Source: Leucothrix mucor
Lineage (GTDB): Bacteria > Pseudomonadota > Gammaproteobacteria > Thiotrichales > Thiotrichaceae
Direction of reading: 5' to 3'
DNA length: 5,374 bases
Assembly: GCA_011322515.1 (NCBI GenBank)
Contig: DRMS01000115.1
Location: 1-5,374 of the forward strand
The position numbers were made by a program, and so were the translations under genes. Shown in pieces: positions 1 to 5,374 of this stretch (its first letter is position 1; every line of letters begins with the position of its first letter). The notes under the pieces were generated by a model. That model searched no databases and was not told the DNA's origin. It saw only the letters and a list, made by a program, of their open reading frames with translations.

Positions 1-1030
1 CCATCACTCTGACTTCAGCTAATCGACCCGCATCTCTTATATGGATTTGGTATTCATCGCCTTTAGTCAAGAAGGTGCGCTTGCCTTGGAATAGACGTGA
101 GAAAAAACCGCCCGTATTTGCCACTGCTTCATCACCACTATAGACGACTCCATAAATACCTTGTGATTGCTTGCGTGACTCTACATTTAACCCCATGCGT
201 TCTAACATGACACCTGTACGTGCCCATGCTTTTTTGTAACTTTCATGGACCTGTAAAATAGGATTAGCATCTTCTGTTATTAGTGTCACCAAACTATTTG
301 TTTGAGCCGCATCAGATTTATTGACATTTTTAGTCGCGCTGTATTGATCACCTTGTAAAAATGCTTGCAAGCGATTTAACATTTCTGCTTCCAGCTCATG
401 TTTAGGTGGACGTAATTCCCAACCAACACCTGTCTCCGTCACAATTTTTTCTGATCCTTTGTGCGTCAAATAAATACGTGTTTTATTCGCTCTCGTTTTT
501 TCCACACGCACTCTATATTGATCTCTCTGCCCTGCATCGAAGGTTCCTTGCAACATACTACCCAACGCCTGACGCAACCAGTCTTTCGGTAATCCTGCCC
601 TATTTTCCGCCCATTCAGTTACCATAATACCAATGCGTGGTTCATCTTTAACGACATTGACACCAAGCGAACGCCAAAAATCACGGATCTTTGACCACAC
701 GCTGTTTGCCGAGGCATCCACCTCCAACCAACGAACGGTTCCGCTACTACCCATGCGCATATCAGCCGATGCAGGTAAAACATTAACCTCACTACCTGAG
801 TAACGATCGGCTCTGTGCTGATTGACTGTCGATGCACTAACACTACCCGATACGGGTAAAGCAAATGCAGCATCAAATTGTGGAGCGGTTAAATCAGGTG
901 GAAACTCCAATGTCTTAATTGAATTGCTATTCTTATAATTAATACCATTCGTGGTATCCATAAGACCATCCACTGTTGAACAGCCTGTTGATAAAAACAA
1001 TAGTGAGCCAATAATAATCACTTTTTTCAT
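1..1030 (-). CDS. bamC: Outer membrane protein assembly factor BamC (lipoprotein), 3' end cut by window edge
   Basis: BamC is an accessory lipoprotein of the BAM complex, which inserts beta-barrel proteins into the outer membrane. The visible 343 codons start at the ATG at 1030 and have no stop inside the window. The N-terminus is a short lipoprotein signal (MKKVIIIGSLLFLSTGC) with the predicted lipidated Cys at residue 17; Ser at +2 predicts outer-membrane sorting. The -3 position is Ser, a relaxed lipobox. A probably flexible segment with the 'PPDLTAP' stretch (residues 44-50) follows. Next come two BamC-like alpha/beta domains: about 95-225 (starting 'VRWLEVDAS', containing 'GVGWELRPP') and about 245-343 ('AWARTGVMLERMGL', 'DEYQIHIRD'). 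E. coli BamC has 344 residues, and by alignment from memory only about 25-30 C-terminal residues are missing here. It lies 35 bases after dapA, so the two are probably co-transcribed. A weak AAGG ribosome site lies about 10 bases before the start. Identification rests on remembered family features plus the dapA neighbour. Confidence 0.9.
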   Translation of the reverse strand, partial: MKKVIIIGSLLFLSTGCSTVDGLMDTTNGINYKNSNSIKTLEFPPDLTAPQFDAAFALPVSGSVSASTVNQHRADRYSGSEVNVLPASADMRMGSSGTVRWLEVDASANSVWSKIRDFWRSLGVNVVKDEPRIGIMVTEWAENRAGLPKDWLRQALGSMLQGTFDAGQRDQYRVRVEKTRANKTRIYLTHKGSEKIVTETGVGWELRPPKHELEAEMLNRLQAFLQGDQYSATKNVNKSDAAQTNSLVTLITEDANPILQVHESYKKAWARTGVMLERMGLNVESRKQSQGIYGVVYSGDEAVANTGGFFSRLFQGKRTFLTKGDEYQIHIRDAGRLAEVRVM

Positions 1031-1065
1031 ATTAATTAAGCCTTACCAATTCAAAAGAGAGAAAG

Positions 1066-1944
1066 TTATACTTCGATACCCGCAGCCTTCATTGCTTCTA
1101 ATAATTCCGCATGATATTTATCTGCAAATACCGTTAGTGGCAAACGAATTCCTTTACCACCAAAGCCCATTTTATGCATCGCCCATTTAGCAGGGATAGG
1201 ACTGGACTGTAAAAACAACTTCTTGTGCAAACCCGCCAAGGGTGCGTTGATGGCTTCTGCTTTAGCACGATCACCTGCCAAAGCTGCTGCGCACAGTTCG
1301 TGCATAGCCTGTGGTGCAAGGTTTGCGGTTACTGAGATATTACCTTTTCCACCCATTAGCATTAGCTCAATAGCTGTTGCATCATCACCACTAAATACAT
1401 CTAGGCGATCACCGCAAAGTTCCAAGGTCTGTTTTGCTCTATTTAAATCACCCGTTGCTTCTTTAATAGCAACAATATTTTCAATATCTGCCAAGCGCGC
1501 AGTTGTTTCAGGGAGCAAATCACAGGCGGTACGACCTGGCACATTATACAATACTTGGGGTATTGCCACTTTTTCAGCAATTAATTTATAATGCTGATAA
1601 AGACCTTCTTGCATAGGTTTATTATAGTAAGGAGTTACCAATAAACAAGCATCCGCCCCATCCTCTTTTGCAGCAGCGGTTAAATCCAATGCTTCTGCGG
1701 TATTATTCGAGCCTGTCCCCGCCATCACAGGAATCTTGCCATTGACTAATTCGACAACACGTTTAACAACATGACGATGTTCTTTATGTGACAAGGTTGC
1801 CGACTCTCCTGTCGTTCCCATTGCAACAATAACATCTGTCTGATTTTGTAAATGAAAATCAACCAAGGCTTCTAGCACAGCCTCATCAATACTTCCATCA
1901 TCCGTCATTGGGGTGATCAAAGCCACCATACTTCCACGTAGCAT
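1066..1944 (-). CDS. dapA: 4-hydroxy-tetrahydrodipicolinate synthase (DapA)
   Basis: DapA is a cytoplasmic enzyme that condenses pyruvate with L-aspartate semialdehyde, the first committed step of the diaminopimelate/lysine pathway. The open frame extends to a GTG at 1956, but I choose the ATG at 1944. GGAGAG lies just before it, the product is then 292 residues like E. coli DapA, and all key residues take E. coli numbers. These are Thr44-Thr45 in GTTGES, Tyr107, Tyr133 and Arg138 of the active site, and the Schiff-base Lys161 in 'IKEATG'. The residues that bind the feedback inhibitor lysine in E. coli (Ser48, Ala49, His53, His56, Asn80, Glu84, Tyr106) are also all present, so lysine inhibition is likely (inference). 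It is the first gene of a probable dapA-bamC operon with its own promoter just upstream. The frame is intact and nothing is missing. Confidence 0.97.
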   Translation of the reverse strand: MLRGSMVALITPMTDDGSIDEAVLEALVDFHLQNQTDVIVAMGTTGESATLSHKEHRHVVKRVVELVNGKIPVMAGTGSNNTAEALDLTAAAKEDGADACLLVTPYYNKPMQEGLYQHYKLIAEKVAIPQVLYNVPGRTACDLLPETTARLADIENIVAIKEATGDLNRAKQTLELCGDRLDVFSGDDATAIELMLMGGKGNISVTANLAPQAMHELCAAALAGDRAKAEAINAPLAGLHKKLFLQSSPIPAKWAMHKMGFGGKGIRLPLTVFADKYHAELLEAMKAAGIEV

Positions 1945-1948
1945 GAAA

Positions 1949-1954
1949 CTCTCC
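1949..1954 (-). promoter_or_regulatory. Ribosome binding site that sets the dapA start
   Basis: GGAGAG on the minus strand. Its GGAG core ends six bases before the ATG at 1944. The motif lies downstream of the alternative GTG at 1956 and cannot serve it, which favours the 292-residue product. Confidence 0.8.
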
Positions 1955-1965
1955 ACTCTTCTTAA

Positions 1966-1995
1966 GTTATATTCTTAATAAATATTGGCTATCAA
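1966..1995 (-). promoter_or_regulatory. Probable sigma70-type promoter of dapA-bamC
   Basis: On the minus strand a -35 element TTGATA (1995-1990) and a -10 element TATAAC (1971-1966) are separated by 18 bases. The -10 differs from consensus at one position and the -35 at two. Transcription would start near 1959, giving a very short leader of about 15 bases that still includes the GGAGAG ribosome site. An inverted repeat surrounds the -35 and spacer (separate entry). The region is AT-rich, so chance matches are possible. Confidence 0.6.
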
Positions 1996-2004
1996 TTTAA
2001 GAAT
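1971..2004. repeat. 8-base inverted repeat around the dapA -35 region
   Basis: ATTCTTAA (1971-1978) and TTAAGAAT (1997-2004) form a perfect inverted repeat with an 18-base gap. The arms lie 26 bases apart centre to centre, on either side of the predicted -35 hexamer, and the left arm shares one base with the -10 hexamer. It could be an operator or only a by-product of AT-rich sequence. I recognise no known regulator site. Confidence 0.4.
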
Positions 2005-2087
2005 GCCGCATACAACACCCATGTAACCATAATCACAGTCTACTAATGCCTTTCTAAAAACACAAGAAAGGACTGCATCAAGACCGC

Positions 2088-2885
2088 TCAATCAACAATC
2101 ACACGTGCATTCAAAGGTTGCACTGGACGATTGTTTGGCTCTGTTAATGCTTTTTCAAAAATAGACAATTGAGCTTTTGAGATATGACGCGTTGCTTTCA
2201 TCACAATCCAGCGAATACCTTCGGTACAAGGCGGTGTTGTTAGAGAGCCATTAAATCGATAATAGCTTTTCAGTTCGCTTTCAAACTCCATACCACGCAA
2301 CGCTGTTGCATCAAGCTTATGTGACTCACCCACTTTTAGGGGGATATTTTTCCACAAAGCCGTCAATAACTCATCATCCTTACCCGCTTCAAATAGTATC
2401 GCAACCATTGCAATTTCATTTTTTTCATTCAAATGCACTAAATGCGCTTCCAACGGAAAATGCTGACCATTGATTGTATTTTCGCTTGGTGTATGAAAAT
2501 GAAATTGCTTTAAGCTAAATGCTTCACCATCAAGTATGATCTCACCACCCGACCATAAATTAACTTGCACTGTATGCCCATTGTTTACAATATCAGCAGG
2601 AGAAAGCATCTTGTAATTAAACTTAATCGCTGGAAAATCTGCATCAACAACATCTTTTAGGTCAATAGGTGATTGATTACGCCCTACCTCACAAGCTACA
2701 AATTTAGGAGATAGTTTACCCCAATTTTTAGAACCCTCAGCACCTGCATAGCTCCAATGAAGTGCTGCATGTACTTGTTTTGCTTCTTTATCCCTCGCTT
2801 GTTCAAACTCTGATGCAATTAATGCATTCATTGTCATTAACATAAAAGCAGAAGAGATAAGCGTTGTTAGCCATTTTTTTTTCAT
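2088..2885 (-). CDS. Periplasmic alpha-class carbonic anhydrase
   Basis: This enzyme interconverts CO2 and bicarbonate using zinc. I start it at the ATG at 2885 (265 residues), not the upstream ATG at 2909. AAGGA sits six bases before 2885, and translation then begins with a proper Sec signal (MKKKW, hydrophobic stretch to residue 24, probable cleavage after 'NALIA'). The mature part shows the alpha-class fold. Zinc ligands are His129 and His131 ('FHFHTPSEN') and His148 ('EAHLVH'). The proton-shuttle His104 is in 'NNGHTVQV', and Glu135 and Glu146 match human CA II Glu106 and Glu117. Thr216 in 'GSLTTPPC' matches Thr199. Cys65 and Cys220 are placed for the disulfide usual in exported bacterial members. 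All catalytic residues are present, so it should be active. It has its own likely promoter and precedes dapA by 143 bases. A role in inorganic carbon supply or periplasmic pH balance is inference. Confidence 0.95.
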   Translation of the reverse strand: MKKKWLTTLISSAFMLMTMNALIASEFEQARDKEAKQVHAALHWSYAGAEGSKNWGKLSPKFVACEVGRNQSPIDLKDVVDADFPAIKFNYKMLSPADIVNNGHTVQVNLWSGGEIILDGEAFSLKQFHFHTPSENTINGQHFPLEAHLVHLNEKNEIAMVAILFEAGKDDELLTALWKNIPLKVGESHKLDATALRGMEFESELKSYYRFNGSLTTPPCTEGIRWIVMKATRHISKAQLSIFEKALTEPNNRPVQPLNARVIVD

Positions 2886-2891
2886 TATTAA

Positions 2892-2896
2892 TCCTT
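2892..2896 (-). promoter_or_regulatory. Ribosome binding site that sets the carbonic anhydrase start
   Basis: AAGGA on the minus strand, six bases before the ATG at 2885. It lies inside the longer reading frame from 2909 and so favours the shorter product, which begins directly with a signal peptide. Confidence 0.75.
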
Positions 2897-2908
2897 TTAT
2901 CAAGTTCA

Positions 2909-2937
2909 TATATAGTTTTTAAATAATGGACTACCAA
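2909..2937 (-). promoter_or_regulatory. Possible promoter of the carbonic anhydrase gene
   Basis: On the minus strand TTGGTA (2937-2932) and TATATA (2914-2909) are spaced by 17 bases, each matching four of six consensus positions. The start of transcription would fall near 2902, after the upstream ATG at 2909. That is a further argument for translation from 2885. Moderate match in AT-rich DNA. Confidence 0.45.
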
Positions 2938-3099
2938 CTTAACGCATATCGTTGCTCACACACAAGTCTGTGATACTTGCTGTATATGACTCTAAAAAAT
3001 GCAAAATAAAACTGCCTTTTTGTACTGAGAGCAGTTAAACAGCTAGTTACGGAATTAGTGATCATGCTTGTAGGTAACGATATGATTTTAAGCTGGTAG
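2938..3099. other. Spacer with no recognisable gene
   Basis: All frames are broken by stops. The plus frame that continues into the transposase remnant is open between stops at 3007 and 3097, but its translation does not resemble transposase. A weak hairpin (AACTGC 3010-3015 with GCAGTT 3031-3036) is visible without a T-run. I see no tRNA or structured RNA. It may be degraded insertion-element sequence, but nothing proves this. Confidence 0.4.
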
Positions 3100-3354
3100 C
3101 CTGATTTTGTAATTGCTCGAAGTAAGGGAAAATTAGCAATAATAGCAACTTCAATCGATGTTCATGAGTGTGATTGTTATAAGACATTTATCCAAACACT
3201 TAAAAAATGGATAATTAAAATTGCTAATTATTTTATTGAAAGAGAAAATAGAGGCTTTATTGCGGGATTTAACAACCGAATAAAGGTGCTAAAACGCCGT
3301 TGCTACGGGCTTGTTGATAGGAAGTATCTCTATCAATGCATTTCTCCAGACCTG
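3100..3354 (+). pseudogene. Remnant of an ISL3-family transposase, C-terminal end only
   Basis: The plus-strand frame after the TAG at 3097-3099 translates to about 85 residues that look like the C-terminal end of ISL3-type transposases. Visible signatures are 'TFIQTLKKWIIKIANYF' (3184-3234), then 'RGFIAGFNNRIKVLKRRC' (3250-3303), 'YGLVDRKYLYQ' and 'ISPDL'. Intact members typically show a pattern like 'W..EI.NYF..R.TNGFVEGLNNKIKVLKRRCYG'. The Glu usually found in 'FVEG' is Ala here ('FIAG'), so the last acidic catalytic residue appears lost. The zinc-binding N-terminus, the earlier catalytic Asp residues and a usable start are all absent. An ATG at 3082 is in frame but stops after five codons. 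The frame stays open beyond the similarity to a TAA at 3454-3456, touching the end of bioB. It is a dead fragment on the strand opposite to its neighbours. Family assignment is from memory of the motif. Confidence 0.75.
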
Positions 3355-3450
3355 AAAAATCAAACTATTTTATTATTAAACAATAAGTTATTGGCTACAG
3401 AAGACAAAAAAAAATCGTTTTTTCACTCCCCCCTAATAAAAACAACTAAA
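3355..3450. other. AT-rich spacer after bioB with homopolymer runs
   Basis: Directly downstream of the bioB stop, the minus strand carries a run of six G (3427-3432 region) and then A6-CG-A-T9 (about 3405-3421). The A6/T6 pairing is a weak AT-only hairpin with a T-run. It might act as a poor terminator for bioB, but lacks the GC-rich stem of a standard one. No gene is seen apart from the open tail of the transposase remnant. Confidence 0.35.
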
Positions 3451-4452
3451 CTATAAAGCGAGTTCTTCTTTTTTCATCCCTAATTTAGCAATTAATGCAT
3501 CATCATGATTTTCGACAGGATTATCAGTAGTTAGTAATTTTTCTCCATAGAAAATAGAATTAGCACCCGCTAGAAAGCATAAGGATTGCATTTCATCATT
3601 CATCTCCACACGCCCAGCAGAAAGACGAACGTAAGATTTTGGCATCAGAATACGTGCAACCGCAATGGTACGAATAAATTCAAATGAGTCCAATTGATCT
3701 ATTCCATCAAGCGGCGTTCCCTGAACTTGTACTAAATCATTAATTGGCACTGAATCAGGATGCTGTGATAAATTAGCTAATTCCTGCAACAATCTAGCTC
3801 TATCATGGCGTGTTTCACCCATCCCTAAAATACCACCAGAACAGACATTTATCCCTGCATCTTGCACATACTGTATGGTGTCGAGACGATCTTGATAAGT
3901 GCGCGTGCTAATAACAGTGCCATAAAATTCAGGAGAGGTATCTAGGTTATGATTATAATAATTTAAACCAGCCTCTTTTAAGCGTCGTGCTTGTTGTCCA
4001 TCCAACATACCTAGCGTGACACAGGTTTCCAGCCCTAGATCTTTAACTGCCCTTATCATCTCGATAACATTATCGAGACTTTTATCGGTAGGATTACGCC
4101 ATGCCGCTCCCATGCAAAAGCGTGTAACACCCGAGTCTTTAGCCTCTTTAGCTGCTGTAACAACCTGATCAAGTGCCAATAGTTTTTCTCGCTCTAAGGA
4201 AGTATCATTGCGCGCACTTTGAGAACAGTAAGAACAATCTTCGGGACATGCTCCTGTTTTAATACTTAATAACGTACTAATTTGAATAGCATTAGGATCA
4301 AAATTTTGTCGATGAATGCTTTGAGCTTTAAAAATAAGATCTGTGAATGGAAGATCAAATAATGCTTCTATTTCATCAATATCCCAATCTGTACATAAAA
4401 TTACAGATTCTACTTTTAACTGCTCTTTAGTGGTGCTTCTTGATAGTGACAT
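3451..4452 (-). CDS. bioB: Biotin synthase (BioB)
   Basis: BioB is a radical SAM enzyme that inserts sulfur into dethiobiotin, the last step of biotin synthesis in the cytoplasm. I start it at the ATG at 4452 (333 residues); a GTG at 4467 is in frame but has no ribosome site. The radical SAM motif CxxxCxxC is Cys69, Cys73, Cys76 ('TGACPEDCSYC'). The [2Fe-2S] ligands are Cys113, Cys144, Cys204 and Arg276, each exactly 16 residues beyond the E. coli numbers. 'YNHNLDTSPEFYG' and 'RLSAGR' are present. Compared with E. coli BioB (346 residues), the N-terminus is 16 longer and the variable C-terminal tail about 29 shorter, ending soon after 'AGANSIFYGEKLLTT'. All cofactor ligands are kept, so it should be active. 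The start lies inside the end of the upstream membrane-protein gene (26-base overlap), suggesting one transcript. I see no BirA-type operator and no other bio genes here. Confidence 0.96.
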   Translation of the reverse strand: MSLSRSTTKEQLKVESVILCTDWDIDEIEALFDLPFTDLIFKAQSIHRQNFDPNAIQISTLLSIKTGACPEDCSYCSQSARNDTSLEREKLLALDQVVTAAKEAKDSGVTRFCMGAAWRNPTDKSLDNVIEMIRAVKDLGLETCVTLGMLDGQQARRLKEAGLNYYNHNLDTSPEFYGTVISTRTYQDRLDTIQYVQDAGINVCSGGILGMGETRHDRARLLQELANLSQHPDSVPINDLVQVQGTPLDGIDQLDSFEFIRTIAVARILMPKSYVRLSAGRVEMNDEMQSLCFLAGANSIFYGEKLLTTDNPVENHDDALIAKLGMKKEELAL

Positions 4453-4807
4453 CTTTCCATTCTTCACGGTTAATTTTAATTAGTTGCATTATGGCTAAAG
4501 GAACCAAGATTACAACGTAAATCCCCCATATTATCAGCCAAAAAGTAACCCTAGGAGGAGCAAATGTAAACAATGGAACTAATAATCCCGCTAAGGCATA
4601 GTACTGATAAGCTGCAATTTGCGTAAAATAACCAACACGCTCATTAGGATGATGGCGTAGTGTTGCATAGAATGCGATTGAGGCACCAAACCAAAATATA
4701 AATAATGGAGGAGCGATAAGAACTGACAAAATATTCCCATAATTAAAAAGTTTTGCCGATGATTTAGCACTTTCTGCTGTGATTATTGTTGATTCAATAT
4801 TTGACAT
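4427..4807 (-). CDS. Small three-helix inner-membrane protein of unknown function
   Basis: I do not recognise this 126-residue protein. A polar N-terminal tail (1-24) is followed by three likely membrane helices: about 27-50 ('ILSVLIAPPLFIFWFGASIA'), 63-83 ('YYALAGLLVPLFTF') and 87-110 ('FWLIIWGIYVVILVPLAIMQ'). The loop after helix 1 is basic (RHHPNER) and the C-terminal tail is charged and ends KKHH. By the positive-inside rule the C-terminus is cytoplasmic and the N-terminus outside. No enzyme motif or signal peptide is visible. The start at 4807 is preceded by AGGG nine bases upstream; a stronger pair of AGGAGG motifs lies farther up. The gene runs into bioB with a 26-base overlap, so the two are probably co-transcribed. 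A link to biotin or lipid metabolism is possible but only from position. Confidence 0.8.
   Translation of the reverse strand: MSNIESTIITAESAKSSAKLFNYGNILSVLIAPPLFIFWFGASIAFYATLRHHPNERVGYFTQIAAYQYYALAGLLVPLFTFAPPRVTFWLIIWGIYVVILVPLAIMQLIKINREEWKDVTIKKHH
4453..4458 (-). promoter_or_regulatory. Close-set ribosome site of bioB inside the upstream gene
   Basis: GGAAAG lies directly before the ATG at 4452, with its GGA core only three bases away, closer than ideal. It sits within the last codons of the membrane-protein gene. Initiation probably depends on ribosomes already translating that gene (inference). Confidence 0.45.
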
Positions 4808-4859
4808 AGTATTAAGCCCTGTTGATATTTTATGATTAATTTTGCGCGGGTACTTATCT

Positions 4860-4873
4860 CCTCCTTACCTCCT
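4860..4873 (-). promoter_or_regulatory. Two perfect AGGAGG motifs in the membrane-gene leader
   Basis: On the minus strand AGGAGG occurs twice, at 4873-4868 and 4865-4860, eight bases apart. Both are ideal anti-SD complements, but no ATG, GTG or TTG follows until the ATG at 4807, more than 50 bases on. They may act as a ribosome standby site, or simply be part of a purine-rich tract (complement of the pyrimidine run 4854-4900). Function unproven. Confidence 0.4.
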
Positions 4874-4923
4874 CTTTTTGCAACTTTTTCCTTTTCTCTG
4901 CGCTAAAAACAACCACGCAACCC

Positions 4924-4932
4924 TGCTATACT
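4924..4932 (+). promoter_or_regulatory. Extended -10 promoter of the 5003-5266 gene
   Basis: TGCTATACT is an extended -10 element (TGnTATAAT type, one mismatch in the hexamer). No good -35 lies 17 bases upstream, as is often so for extended -10 promoters. Transcription would start near 4939, leaving a leader of about 64 bases. On the opposite strand the overlapping TATAGT (4935-4930) could be a -10 for the membrane protein-bioB unit, with only a poor -35. Confidence 0.5.
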
Positions 4933-5002
4933 ATACGCCTGATATAGTTATAGAAAGAATACCTAACGCTAATGCAATATCACTTAATAACACAGGCTAA
5001 TA

Positions 5003-5266
5003 ATGGATTCAATCACACCTAATAAAGAAATAATACGTAGAATATGTATCCTAAACGGTGGTACATGCTGTTATATCTCTCATACCAAAGGTGATAGCTT
5101 TATTGAAATATTAACAGATATAACCGAAAAGAGACTAAACAACTTTGCTAAAGAACTAAGCGAATGGTCTGGTATTAACTACAAAGCATTTAGTTTAAAG
5201 ACTCCAGACAATAATAAAAATAAGTTTAGTCATATTAATAATAAAATATTACCAATCAACAACTAA
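5003..5266 (+). CDS. Small hypothetical protein, 87 residues
   Basis: I do not recognise this protein. It starts at the ATG at 5003, with AGG about six bases before it, and ends at TAA at 5264-5266. It is hydrophilic, with no membrane segment or signal peptide. There are three cysteines, Cys15 and a Cys22-Cys23 pair in 'GGTCCYIS', a middle part that looks helical ('EKRLNNFAKELSEWSG', 42-57) and an Asn/Lys-rich tail (69-87). Such AT-driven composition is common in fast-evolving or horizontally gained genes. It is divergent from the membrane protein-bioB pair. An extended -10 promoter upstream and a strong terminator just after the stop suggest it is a real single-gene unit. Toxin, antitoxin or regulator roles cannot be told from the sequence. 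Confidence 0.6.
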   Translation: MDSITPNKEIIRRICILNGGTCCYISHTKGDSFIEILTDITEKRLNNFAKELSEWSGINYKAFSLKTPDNNKNKFSHINNKILPINN

Positions 5267-5274
5267 CAGGCACA

Positions 5275-5301
5275 AAAAAAGCTGGATAAACCAGCTTTTT
5301 T
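5275..5301. terminator. Strong bidirectional intrinsic terminator
   Basis: AAAAAAGCTGG (5275-5285), a five-base loop ATAAA and CCAGCTTTTTT (5291-5301) form an 11-bp stem with a GCTGG/CCAGC core. T-runs follow on both strands. It lies nine bases after the stop of the plus-strand gene and two bases beyond the stop of the minus-strand frame at the right edge, so it can serve both convergent genes. Confidence 0.9.
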
Positions 5302-5303
5302 AT

Positions 5304-5374
5304 TTAACTATCTAAAAACAGATAAGTAGTAGATCTAATAAAATGTTCAATATCTAAGATGCCATTGAGGCACA
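5304..5374 (-). CDS. 3' end of an unidentified minus-strand gene (cut by window edge)
   Basis: On the minus strand one of the three frames is open from the right edge to TAA at 5306-5304, giving 22 complete C-terminal residues 'LNGILDIEHFIRS' to 'TTYLFLDS'. The other two frames stop early. The shared bidirectional terminator right after this stop supports a real gene converging on the 5003-5266 gene. The piece is too short to identify. Confidence 0.5.
   Translation of the reverse strand, partial: CLNGILDIEHFIRSTTYLFLDS

Noticed and set aside
406..876. Open frames at 406-627 (plus) and 619-876 (minus) overlapping bamC.
   Set aside because: Both lie inside bamC in other frames; their translations have no family features and bamC is clear in its own frame.
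951..1591. Open frames at 951-1190 and 1223-1591 (plus) and 1134-1319 (minus).
   Set aside because: They are shadows of dapA and the dapA-bamC junction; dapA is intact with all catalytic residues.
2049..2071. Inverted repeat CCTTTCT/AGAAAGG after the carbonic anhydrase stop, as a terminator.
   Set aside because: The stem is only 7 bp with a 9-base loop, and no T-run follows on either strand, so it is not a standard intrinsic terminator.
2945..3084. Nine-base inverted match CATATCGTT (2945-2953) and AACGATATG (3076-3084), as possible insertion-element ends.
   Set aside because: A match this long is expected by chance in a spacer of this size, and no target-site duplication is seen.
4808..5002. 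A BirA-type biotin operator before the membrane protein-bioB unit.
   Set aside because: No TTGTAAACC/GGTTTACAA-like dyad was found on either strand.
1..5374. CRISPR arrays, tRNA or rRNA genes, and an intact insertion sequence.
   Set aside because: No regularly spaced repeats, no cloverleaf or rRNA-like segments and no paired element ends were seen by eye.

Overview
The window looks like chromosomal DNA of a gammaproteobacterium with AT-rich spacers and moderately low GC. The best evidence is a dapA-bamC gene pair, a standard gammaproteobacterial arrangement, whose products resemble Escherichia coli DapA and BamC. A group I-type BioB and a Sec-exported alpha-carbonic anhydrase fit the same picture. 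Genus cannot be given from the sequence alone.

Left part (1-2090, all on the minus strand, read right to left): an exported alpha-carbonic anhydrase (2885 to 2088) is followed after 143 bases by dapA (1944 to 1066) and then, 35 bases on, by bamC (1030 to beyond the left edge). dapA has its own good sigma70-type promoter inside the 143-base gap, so dapA-bamC is probably a separate operon. It links lysine/diaminopimelate synthesis to an outer-membrane assembly lipoprotein.

Middle (2886-3450): the only long stretch without an intact gene. Its left end holds the probable carbonic anhydrase promoter. Its right half holds, on the plus strand, an unreported remnant of the C-terminal end of an ISL3-family transposase (about 3100-3354), with no start codon and no upstream catalytic region. 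This is a scar of an old insertion between the carbonic anhydrase gene and bioB.

Right part (3451-5374): bioB (4452 to 3451) and a small three-helix membrane protein of unknown function (4807 to 4427) overlap by 26 bases, so they are probably one transcript with coupled translation. Divergent from them is a short plus-strand gene of unknown function (5003-5266), with an extended -10 promoter and a strong bidirectional terminator. The last 71 bases hold the 3' end of another minus-strand reading frame ending at the same terminator.

Three start sites differ from the longest open frame: dapA, the carbonic anhydrase gene and bioB are each better started at an internal ATG. For dapA and the carbonic anhydrase a well-placed ribosome binding site supports this. 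No new multi-gene system is evident. The least explained parts are the membrane protein/bioB pair, the orphan 87-residue protein, the paired AGGAGG motifs in the membrane-gene leader, and the transposase scar.
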